Shown: positions 15,314-22,863 of the stretch, in pieces
Numbering within the stretch: position 1 is the stretch's first letter
Layout of the letters: each line of letters opens with the position of its first letter
Assembly: GCA_016871725.1 (NCBI GenBank)
Contig: VHCL01000002.1
Coordinates: forward strand, 1-64,000
Length of the DNA: 64,000 bases
Reading direction: 5' to 3'
From: Verrucomicrobiota bacterium
Lineage (GTDB): Bacteria > Verrucomicrobiota > Verrucomicrobiia > Opitutales > UBA953
Program-made: the position numbers and the translations under genes
Notes under the pieces: model-generated
Databases searched by the model: none
What the model was told of the DNA's origin: nothing
The model's input: only the letters and a program-made list of their open reading frames with translations

Positions 15314-17470
15314 ATGGCTGACTCCAAGAATGCGGGAAGTTCTTCGTCGTCGACCCCTGGCCCTGACGAAGGGCATGCCCGGGAAACCCGTCTGATCGGC
15401 TTCCTCGCCCGTCAGGCAGGACTGGAGCCGGATGCTTCGCGCATCGATGGCGCGCTTTCGGCCCATGCGGGCGAAGAGCCGCTCGAGCGCGTCGCCGCCG
15501 CCCTCCCTTCCGCCGGGCTCAAGGCGGACGTCTGCCGCATGCCGCTCGCCTCCGCCCTCTGGCAGGCGCGGGCCTCCCTGCCTTTGGTCATCCACACCGA
15601 AGGCAAGGGCTTCACCGTCGTCGTCGGCGGCGGTCTTTTCCGGGAGCGGCTCGCCTCCTTCGACGGTGATGAGAACACCTACGTCGTCAGCCGGTCCGCC
15701 TTGGTGCAGCAGCTCGGGCTTCCCTCGGCGCAGGCCGAGGTCGAAGTCGCCTTCGTCTCGCCGACGATGCCGGCCGAAGGCCTGAAAGGCCGGGACGAGG
15801 ACGAGCACCACCACGACCGCCACCCCAGTCCGATCAGCCGGCTGTTCGGCCTGATGCGGCCGGAGGCCTCGGACATCGCCACCATCCTCATCTTCAGCCT
15901 GGTCACCGGCCTGCTCTATCTCGCGCTGCCGCTCGCCATCAACGGGGTCGTCGGCAACCTCGCGTTCGGCACGCAGTCGACGCCGTTCCAGCAGGCCCTC
16001 ATCTTCATCACCTTGGCGCTCACCGGCTGCCTCGTGTTGTCCGCCGTCATCCGCGGTCTGCAGTACGTCGTGGCGGAGCACATCCAGCGGCGCATCTTCG
16101 TCCGGCTGGCGGCCGACATGGCATGGCGTCTGCCGCGCGTCCGCACCCAGGCCTTGGACGGCGTCCACGCGCCCGAGATGGTCAACCGTTTCCTCGACGT
16201 CGTCACCGTCCAGAAGAGTTCGGCGATGCTCCTCCTCAACGGCATCAACATCGTCGTCGGCGCCGTGGTCGGCCTGGTGGTGCTCGGTTTCTACCATCCC
16301 TTCCTGCTCGCGTACATGTTCGTGACCTTGCTCGGCCTCGCCTTCGTCGTCTACGTCCTGGGGCGCGGCGCGATCGCCTCCAGCCTGGCCGAATCCCGGA
16401 GCAAGTACGCCGCGGTCGGGTGGCTCGAAGAAGTGGCCCGCTACCCGCGTCTCTTCAAGGGGCCGTCCGGCCTGGCGTTGGCCGGTTCCCGGACCGACGA
16501 ACTGGCCCGTAACTATCTCGAGGCCCGCGCTTGGCATTTCCGGGTGCTGATGCGTCAGATCGCCGGCCTGCTGACCCTCGAGGTCCTCGCCACGGCGGCC
16601 TTGCTGATCGTCGGCGGCGGCCTCGTGCTGAGCCAGCAGCTCACGCTCGGTCAGCTCGTGGCCAGCGAGCTGATCGTCAGCGCCGTCGTCGCCTCCTTCG
16701 CCAAGCTCGGCAAGCAGTTCGAAGCGTGGTACGACGCCTTGGCCGCGGTCGACAAGCTGGGGCATCTCGTGGATTTCGAGACCGACCGCGAAGGCGGGGA
16801 GATCCCCGCCGGCAACCCGGCCGGGGTCGCGATCGAGCTGCGGACCGTGTCCTTCGCCTACCCCGGCGGCCGCGAGCTGCTGAGCGGGCTGGACGTCAGG
16901 GTCGTCCCGGGCGCCCGCGTGGCGCTGGCGGGGACCCAGGGCAGCGGCTGCAGCACGTTGCTCGACCTGGTCTCCGCCATGCGCGAACCGACCGCGGGCA
17001 CCATCCTCGTGGATGGGCTCGACCTGCGCTCGTGGGACCTCGAGGCGTATCGTTCCCAGGCGATGGTGCTGCGTTCCCAGGACATCCTGAGCGCCACCCT
17101 GATGGACAACCTCCGCCTCGGCCGGCCGGACATCACGCTCGGGCAGGCCCAGGCGGCGTTGGCCGAGGTCGGCCTGCTTACGGATGTCCTCGCCATGCCG
17201 GACGGTTTCGCCACGCGGCTCGTCACCGGAGGCCTGCCGTTGTCCAGCCGGCAGCGCAACCGGCTGCTCGTCGCCCGCGCCTTGTTGCATCGTCCGCGGC
17301 TGCTCGTCATCGACGAGTTCCTCGACGGCATGGACGGCGAGAACACCTGCCGGCTCCTCGACGTCGTCATGGACCCCGCCCGTCCGTGGACGTTGCTGCT
17401 GGCTTCCCGCGACCCCCAGCTCATCCGTCGCTTCTCGACGGTCATCAACCTTCCTTCCTCCCCCGCATGA
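15314..17470 (+). CDS. ABC transporter (type I secretion-like) with altered ATPase motifs
   Basis: 718 residues: an N-terminal domain like the C39 peptidase fold but without a visible catalytic Cys (about 25-140), a six-helix ABC exporter domain (about 190-480) and a nucleotide-binding domain (about 510-715). The Walker A reads GTQGSGCS (540-547), with Cys546 where the catalytic Lys should be; TGC is clear in the sequence. The signature is LSSRQ (about 642) instead of LSGGQ, the Walker B LLVIDEF is normal, and the switch region reads ASRD without the usual His. Layout and neighbours match HlyB/LapB secretion systems, but ATP hydrolysis by this site is doubtful. The stop overlaps the adaptor start (ATGA). 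Confidence 0.85.
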   Translation: MADSKNAGSSSSSTPGPDEGHARETRLIGFLARQAGLEPDASRIDGALSAHAGEEPLERVAAALPSAGLKADVCRMPLASALWQARASLPLVIHTEGKGFTVVVGGGLFRERLASFDGDENTYVVSRSALVQQLGLPSAQAEVEVAFVSPTMPAEGLKGRDEDEHHHDRHPSPISRLFGLMRPEASDIATILIFSLVTGLLYLALPLAINGVVGNLAFGTQSTPFQQALIFITLALTGCLVLSAVIRGLQYVVAEHIQRRIFVRLAADMAWRLPRVRTQALDGVHAPEMVNRFLDVVTVQKSSAMLLLNGINIVVGAVVGLVVLGFYHPFLLAYMFVTLLGLAFVVYVLGRGAIASSLAESRSKYAAVGWLEEVARYPRLFKGPSGLALAGSRTDELARNYLEARAWHFRVLMRQIAGLLTLEVLATAALLIVGGGLVLSQQLTLGQLVASELIVSAVVASFAKLGKQFEAWYDALAAVDKLGHLVDFETDREGGEIPAGNPAGVAIELRTVSFAYPGGRELLSGLDVRVVPGARVALAGTQGSGCSTLLDLVSAMREPTAGTILVDGLDLRSWDLEAYRSQAMVLRSQDILSATLMDNLRLGRPDITLGQAQAALAEVGLLTDVLAMPDGFATRLVTGGLPLSSRQRNRLLVARALLHRPRLLVIDEFLDGMDGENTCRLLDVVMDPARPWTLLLASRDPQLIRRFSTVINLPSSPA

Positions 17471-18762
17471 GCAAGTCCACCGACACCCCGGCGCCGGCCC
17501 TGCGCGGAAGCCTGCCCGCCTTGCTGCTGGCCGGTTCCTCCTTCCGCATCCGCCTGCTGTCCCGCTTCGCCGGCCTGTGCTTCGTCGCCATCATCCTCGC
17601 GATCTGGTTCCTGCCTTGGCAGCAGTTCGTGCGAGGTTCCGGCAAGGTCATCGCCTTCGATCCGCTGGAGCGTCGCGTGAACGTCGAGGCGCCCGTCGCC
17701 GGACTCGTGCGGAAGATGCACGTCGTCGAAGGCCAGCGGGTCAAGGCCGGCGAGGTGCTCGCCGAACTCCAGGACAACGATCCTAACCTGCTGAACAACC
17801 TCAGGTCGCAGCGGTCTTCGTTGGCCGACCGGCAGGCCGCCACCCGTCGCCGCATCGAGGATCTCGACCTGCAGGTCCGCCAGCTCGAGCTCGCCCGCGG
17901 CCAATCGGTGGACGCCGCCCGCCAGCGCGTCGTGGCCGACAAGATCGCCGCCGAGACCGCCGCGCTCAACTTCACGCGCACCAAGGAACTGAAGGACGCC
18001 GGGCTCGTCTCCGTCCGCGATTACGAGCTCGCGATCCAGTCCCGCGACAGCACGGCCGCCTCGCTGGTCGCCGCCGAAGCCACCCTCGGCCGCACCGAGA
18101 GCGAGTTCGGCGCGACCATCGCCGGGGTGCGCGCCCAGCGCGGGTCGGCCCAGTCCGATCTCGCGTCCGTCGAACGAGACCTCGGCGTGATCGACGTCCA
18201 GATCAGCCAGAACGAACGGCAGCTCGTGCGCGCCCCCCGCGACGGCATCGTCCTCTCCGTCCAAGCCACCGACGGCACGTATCTGCGCCCCGGCAGCCCG
18301 ATCTGCGTGGTCATCCCTGAGACCGACAGCCGTTTCGTGGAGATCTGGCTCGAAGGCAACGACATGCCTTTGCTCCAGTCCCGCGTGACCAAGCCGGACG
18401 GCACCGTCATCCCCGGCAGCCCGGTGCGCCTGCAGTTCGAAGGCTGGCCCGCCATCCAGTTCGTGGGCTGGCCAAGCGTCGCCATCGGCACTTTCGGCGG
18501 CGAAGTCGTCTTCGTCGACGCCGCGGGCGACCCCTCGGGCAAGTTCCGCGTCGTCGTGGCGCCGGCCGACGACGTGGTCGTGCTCGACGGTAAGCCCACC
18601 AAGGTCGGCTGGCCTGGCAACCGCTGGCTGCGCCAAGGCGTGCGGGCCAACGGCTGGGTGCTGCTCCAGCAGGTGCCGCTCTGGAAGGAGATCTGGCGGC
18701 AGCTCAACGGCTTCCCGCCGGTCGTCGCGATGGATGAGCCGGGCAAGGAGGCCAAGAAATGA
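17467..18762 (+). CDS. HlyD-family membrane-fusion (adaptor) protein
   Basis: 431 residues: a short cytoplasmic N-terminus, one membrane helix (about 33-52), a biotinyl-lipoyl half (NVEAPVAGLVRKMHVVEGQ), a long coiled-coil region (about 105-245, two arms rich in Arg, Asp and Gln), the second lipoyl half (RAPRDGIVLSVQATDG) and a beta-barrel. In type I secretion such adaptors bridge the inner-membrane ABC protein to a TolC-like channel. The start overlaps the ABC stop and the end overlaps the channel gene start, so the three genes form one coupled operon. Confidence 0.9.
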   Translation: MSKSTDTPAPALRGSLPALLLAGSSFRIRLLSRFAGLCFVAIILAIWFLPWQQFVRGSGKVIAFDPLERRVNVEAPVAGLVRKMHVVEGQRVKAGEVLAELQDNDPNLLNNLRSQRSSLADRQAATRRRIEDLDLQVRQLELARGQSVDAARQRVVADKIAAETAALNFTRTKELKDAGLVSVRDYELAIQSRDSTAASLVAAEATLGRTESEFGATIAGVRAQRGSAQSDLASVERDLGVIDVQISQNERQLVRAPRDGIVLSVQATDGTYLRPGSPICVVIPETDSRFVEIWLEGNDMPLLQSRVTKPDGTVIPGSPVRLQFEGWPAIQFVGWPSVAIGTFGGEVVFVDAAGDPSGKFRVVVAPADDVVVLDGKPTKVGWPGNRWLRQGVRANGWVLLQQVPLWKEIWRQLNGFPPVVAMDEPGKEAKK

Positions 18763-20141
18763 GGTGGCTGGCGCTTATCGCCCTGCTGCCGGCCTGGCTG
18801 GCCGCGGCGGAGCCTTTGCGCCTGCCGGAGGTGCTGACGAGCGTCAAGGAACGCTATCCTCCCTTGCTCATCGCGATGATCGAGCAGGACATCGCCGCCG
18901 GCCGTCTGCGGCAGGCCGACGGCGCCTTCGACCTGGGTTTCGCCCTGCGGGCCGGCATCACCCCGAAGGGGTACTATGACGGCGACACCGCCGACGTCGC
19001 CTTGGAACAACGTCTGCCGTTCTGGGGCGCCAACGTCTTCGCCGGCTATCGCCGCAGCAGCGGCCTGCTGGCCGATTACGACAAGGACCGCACCCAGCGG
19101 GACGGCGAATTCCGCGCCGGCCTGCGCTTCAACCTCCTCCGCGACGGACCCATCGACAGGCAGCGCGCCGAACGGCTCAAGGCGCGGCTGGACCTCAGCC
19201 TCGCCGACCCCTTCATCGAACGTCAGCAGCTCGACATCATCCGCTCCGCGACGCGCACCTATTATAACTGGGCGGCCGCCGGACACCGCGAAGCCGTCGC
19301 CCGGGATCAGCTCAAGGTGGCCCAGGACCGCGCCGCCGCGCTGACCGAGCAGGCGAAGAGGGGGATGGTCGCCCCGATCGTCGTCACCGACAACGAGCGA
19401 CTGATCGTCAGCCGCCAGCTCCTCGTCACGCAGGCGCGCCGCCGTTTCGAAGCGGCCTCGCTGGAGCTCTCCCTGTTCTACCGCGGCCCGGATGACCAGC
19501 CGATCACCCCCGGTCGCGACCGTCTGCCCGCCGAAATGCCGGCCACCGAACTGCCCGAACGGATGGGTGACGTCTCGTTGCTCGAAGCCGTCGCCGAGCT
19601 CCGCCCGGAATTACGCCGCGTCCGTCTGCTCAAGGAGAAGGTCGAGGTCGACCTGCGCCTCGCCCGGAACGCGACCTTGCCGAACCTCGACCTGACCTTC
19701 GGCATCACCCGCAACCAGGGCGGAGGCCCTTACAACGACCTCCGGCCGGAGGAGTCCCGTGCCGGCCTGGAGTTCCGCCTGCCCATCCAGCGGAACGAGG
19801 CTTTCGGCCGGACGCAGGTCTCCGAGGCCGAGCTCCGCCGTCTCGAACAGGACCTTTATTTCGTCCGCGACCGCATCCGCGTCGAAGTGAAGGACGGTTG
19901 GTCCGCCCTGGCCGCCGCCCATGAGCTGCTCGGCGCCGCCCGTCGTAACGTCGAGCTGTCGGACCTCCTCGTGAAGGCCGAACAGAAGCGTTTCAGCCAG
20001 GGCGCGACGGATCTCCTCGCTCTCCAGATTCGCGAGCAGGCCTTGCTCGAGGCGCAGTTCGCCGAAGTCACCGCGCAGGCGGATTTCTTCACCGCGCTCG
20101 CCGACTACCGCGCCGCCATCGCCGCGGATCTCAAGAAGTAA
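18759..20141 (+). CDS. TolC-like outer-membrane efflux protein
   Basis: 460 residues with a signal peptide (about 1-17) and the two-fold repeated helix-rich layout of the outer-membrane factor family (long heptad helices about 155-235 and 355-455, with beta segments GLRFNLLRDG and GLEFRLPIQRN). It would form the trimeric channel of the ABC/adaptor system encoded directly upstream, with which it shares an ATGA overlap. It ends nine bases before the convergent alcohol dehydrogenase stop. Confidence 0.9.
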   Translation: MRWLALIALLPAWLAAAEPLRLPEVLTSVKERYPPLLIAMIEQDIAAGRLRQADGAFDLGFALRAGITPKGYYDGDTADVALEQRLPFWGANVFAGYRRSSGLLADYDKDRTQRDGEFRAGLRFNLLRDGPIDRQRAERLKARLDLSLADPFIERQQLDIIRSATRTYYNWAAAGHREAVARDQLKVAQDRAAALTEQAKRGMVAPIVVTDNERLIVSRQLLVTQARRRFEAASLELSLFYRGPDDQPITPGRDRLPAEMPATELPERMGDVSLLEAVAELRPELRRVRLLKEKVEVDLRLARNATLPNLDLTFGITRNQGGGPYNDLRPEESRAGLEFRLPIQRNEAFGRTQVSEAELRRLEQDLYFVRDRIRVEVKDGWSALAAAHELLGAARRNVELSDLLVKAEQKRFSQGATDLLALQIREQALLEAQFAEVTAQADFFTALADYRAAIAADLKK

Positions 20142-20150
20142 GCCGGCAGC

Positions 20151-21206
20151 TCAGGCCTGCTTGAGCGAGGCCATGTCGATCACGAAGCGGTAACGGACGT
20201 CCTGCGTGATCATCCGGTCCCAGGCTTGGTTGATCTGCTGGATCGGGATGAGCTCGATGTCCGACACGATCCCGTGCTGGGCGCAGAAATCGAGCATCTC
20301 CTGGGTCTCGGCGATGCCGCCGATGCAGGAGCCGGCGAAGTTGCGCCGCGGCATGATCACGCTGAAGGCGTGGACGGCGAGGGGCTTCTCCGGCACGCCG
20401 ACGAGGCAGAGCGTGCCGTCGAGCCTGAGGAGCGAGAGGTAGGCGTTGAGGTCGTGCTGGGCCGAGACGCAGTCCAGGATGAAGTGGCAGGAGCCGGCGT
20501 GCTCGGCCATCGCGGCGGCGTCGGTCGAGACCACGACCTCATGGGCGCCGAGGCGCAGGCCGTCGGCTACCTTGGAAGGGGAGGTGGTGAACAGCACGAC
20601 ATGGGCCCCGAAGGCGCGCGCGAACTTCACGCCCATGTGGCCGAGGCCGCCGAGGCCGACCACGCCGACCTTCTGGCCCGGGCCGACCTTCCAGTGGCGA
20701 AGCGGGGAGTAGGTGGTGATGCCGGCGCAGAGCAGGGGGGCGGTGGCGGCGAGGTCGAGGCCATGCGGGACGCGCAGGGTGAAGGCCTCGTCGACGACGA
20801 TGGCGGAGGAGTAGCCGCCGAAGGTGTGCCCGCCGAGGTGCTTGTCGGGGCTGTTGTAGGTGAAGGTCGCGCCGGTGTGGCAGAACTGCTCCAGGCCCTG
20901 CCGGCAGCTCGGGCAGGTGCGGCAGGAATCGACCATGCAGCCCGTGGCGCCGATGTCGCCGACCTTGACCTTGGTGACCTTGGCGCCGACGGCCGTCACG
21001 CGGCCGACGATCTCATGTCCCGGGACGCAGGCGTAGTTCGTGCCCGGCCATTCGCCGCGGGCCGTATGGACGTCGGAGTGGCAGACGCCGCAGTAGAGGA
21101 TTTCCATCGCGACATCGGTCGGGCCCGGGGCGCGCCGGGCGATCTGCATGGGCGCGAGCAGGGAGGTGGGGGCGGCGGAACCGTAGGCGCGGGCGGTGGT
21201 GGTCAT
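20151..21206 (-). CDS. Zinc-dependent alcohol dehydrogenase, YahK/cinnamyl type
   Basis: 351 residues from the ATG at 21206. Catalytic zinc ligands are in CGVCHSD and GHEIVGRV, the structural zinc cysteines in CMVDSCRTCPSCRQGLEQFC (four Cys), and the NADPH fold in GVVGLGGLGHMG. Similarity to E. coli YahK runs through the whole length, including PLLCAGITTYSPLRHW and GSCIGGIAETQEMLDFC. Such enzymes reduce aldehydes to alcohols with NADPH. An ATG at 21224 would add six residues. It follows the response regulator at 21262 on the same strand with a 55-base gap. Confidence 0.93.
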   Translation of the reverse strand: MTTTARAYGSAAPTSLLAPMQIARRAPGPTDVAMEILYCGVCHSDVHTARGEWPGTNYACVPGHEIVGRVTAVGAKVTKVKVGDIGATGCMVDSCRTCPSCRQGLEQFCHTGATFTYNSPDKHLGGHTFGGYSSAIVVDEAFTLRVPHGLDLAATAPLLCAGITTYSPLRHWKVGPGQKVGVVGLGGLGHMGVKFARAFGAHVVLFTTSPSKVADGLRLGAHEVVVSTDAAAMAEHAGSCHFILDCVSAQHDLNAYLSLLRLDGTLCLVGVPEKPLAVHAFSVIMPRRNFAGSCIGGIAETQEMLDFCAQHGIVSDIELIPIQQINQAWDRMITQDVRYRFVIDMASLKQA

Positions 21207-21261
21207 GGTCGGGCCATCACCCAAGCTCGGAAGTTTCTCGGGCGCAAGCCGGGGCAGCCCC

Positions 21262-21933
21262 TCAGCCTTCGGTCGGGTCGTAGAGGCCTTGGCGGACGAC
21301 GAAGCGGATGACGCCGGCGACGTCGTGGACGCCGAGCTTGCGCATCAGGTTCGTGCGGTGGTTCTCGACGGTCTTGGCGCTGATATCGAGCTTCACCGCC
21401 ACTTCCTTGCTCGAGTAGCTCTTGGCCAGGAGCACGGCGATCTCCTTCTCGCGGTCGGTGAGGGTCGCGCCTTTGGCGTCGACGTCGCTCTCGGGGGCCG
21501 TGAGGGCGTCGGCCATCGCCTTCTGGAAGGCCTCGCTGAACCAGGTGTCGCCGGCGGCGACCGCATCGACGGCCTGGCGGAGTTCGGAGAGGCGGGCGCT
21601 CTTGGGCACGTAGCCGCGGACGCCGGCCTTGAGCAGGCCGCGCGCGAGCTGCTTCTCGGACTTCGCGGAGAAGATCAGGACCTTGAGGTCGGGCTGGGTC
21701 TCGTGCAGCTGGCGGAGGACCTCCAGGCCGCTGATACCGGGCAGGAGGATGTCCAGGATGAGGATGTCCGGCTTGAGCTGCTTGGCCAAGGCGAGGCCTT
21801 CGTGGCCGTCGGCGGTCGAGCCCAGCACGCGATAGGCGCCACGGGCCTCGAGCATCTCGATGATCAGTTCGCAGATGGCCGTCTGGTCTTCCACGACCAC
21901 GACGGATTTCGCCTTACGGACGGAGGTCTTCAT
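21262..21933 (-). CDS. NarL/FixJ-type response regulator (copy 1)
   Basis: 223 residues: a receiver domain (about 10-130) with acidic pocket VVVEDQ, phosphoacceptor Asp in DILILDILLPG (about 57) and the conserved Lys in GYVPKSARL, then a LuxR/GerE helix-turn-helix (about 155-215; LTDREKEIAVLLAKSYSSKE). It should bind DNA as a phospho-dependent dimer. No histidine kinase is adjacent. It is clearly paralogous to the response regulator immediately upstream. Confidence 0.92.
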   Translation of the reverse strand: MKTSVRKAKSVVVVEDQTAICELIIEMLEARGAYRVLGSTADGHEGLALAKQLKPDILILDILLPGISGLEVLRQLHETQPDLKVLIFSAKSEKQLARGLLKAGVRGYVPKSARLSELRQAVDAVAAGDTWFSEAFQKAMADALTAPESDVDAKGATLTDREKEIAVLLAKSYSSKEVAVKLDISAKTVENHRTNLMRKLGVHDVAGVIRFVVRQGLYDPTEG

Positions 21934-22034
21934 GGGGACGACTCCGATGGTGTCGGCGGACCGGAGCCGCGCGACAGCATAATTTCATATTTCAGATAAA
22001 TCCGTCCCTTGGCCCATGGGGGGAACCCCCCAAG

Positions 22035-22787
22035 CTACTCGGCGGCGGGATCGACCAGGCCTTGCCGGACGACGAAGCGGACCAGCCCGGCCACGTCGCG
22101 GACGCCGAGCTTGCGCATCAGATTGGCCCGGTGGTTCTCGGCGGTCTTGATGCTGATGTGCAGGCGGGCGGCGACCTCCTTGCTGCTGTGGCTCTGGGCG
22201 ATGAGCACGGCGATCTCGCGTTCGCGCGGGGTGAGCTGGTCGATCATCCCGTCACCGAGGAAGGAAGGGGAGGCGAGGGCCTGCCGGACGGTGCGGCTGA
22301 AGTCCTCGTTGAACCAGGTGTTACCGAGCGCCAGGGCCTCGAGGGCCTTGCGGAGCTCGGAGAGCGGCCCGTTCTTGTTCACGAAGCCGTGGATGCCGGC
22401 CTGCATGAGCGCGCGGACGATGTGGGGCTCCTGCTTGCCGGAGAAGATGAGCACCTTGGTCGCGGGCAGGCTGCCGCCGAGCCGGCGCAGGATCTCGATG
22501 CCGCCCACGCCGGGCATGATCACGTCGAGCACCAGGATGTCGGGCTTGAGGCGCAGGGCCAGTTCGATGGCGCTGAGCCCGTCGGAGGCCGTACCGACCG
22601 AGACGCACTTCGGATGGTTCTGGATCATCTCCGCCACCAGGTCGCACACCGCCGACTGGTCCTCCACGACCAGCACCCGCTTCTTGGTGTCCGGCGTCGC
22701 CGGCGCGTAAGGCTTGATCGGCTGCGGGTGACGGGAAGCCCCGACCGACGGCCGGGTGACGCGGACTCTGCGCAATGATGTCTTCAT
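22035..22787 (-). CDS. NarL/FixJ-type response regulator (copy 2)
   Basis: 250 residues. A basic N-terminal extension of about 35 residues precedes a receiver domain (VLVVEDQ; Asp in DILVLDVIMPG; Lys in GFVNKNGPL) and a LuxR-type DNA-binding domain (LTPREREIAVLIAQSHSSKE). Domain order and sequence match copy 1 throughout, so the pair looks like a tandem duplication, with the N-terminal extension the main difference. It is divergent from the Verru_Chthon A-like gene, and the 76-base gap probably holds both promoters. Confidence 0.92.
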   Translation of the reverse strand: MKTSLRRVRVTRPSVGASRHPQPIKPYAPATPDTKKRVLVVEDQSAVCDLVAEMIQNHPKCVSVGTASDGLSAIELALRLKPDILVLDVIMPGVGGIEILRRLGGSLPATKVLIFSGKQEPHIVRALMQAGIHGFVNKNGPLSELRKALEALALGNTWFNEDFSRTVRQALASPSFLGDGMIDQLTPREREIAVLIAQSHSSKEVAARLHISIKTAENHRANLMRKLGVRDVAGLVRFVVRQGLVDPAAE

Positions 22788-22863
22788 GGATTCAATACAT
22801 GGGATATCTCCGGAATTGTGCCGTTTGTATCAACGGAAAGACGATGGGGCTTATTCCTCATCG

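Noticed and set aside
15224-17290. Long (688-codon) minus-strand frame opposite the ABC transporter gene
   Set aside because: The antisense product is Asp/Gln/Arg-rich with no domain; it is a shadow caused by high third-position GC. The plus-strand gene has full homology.
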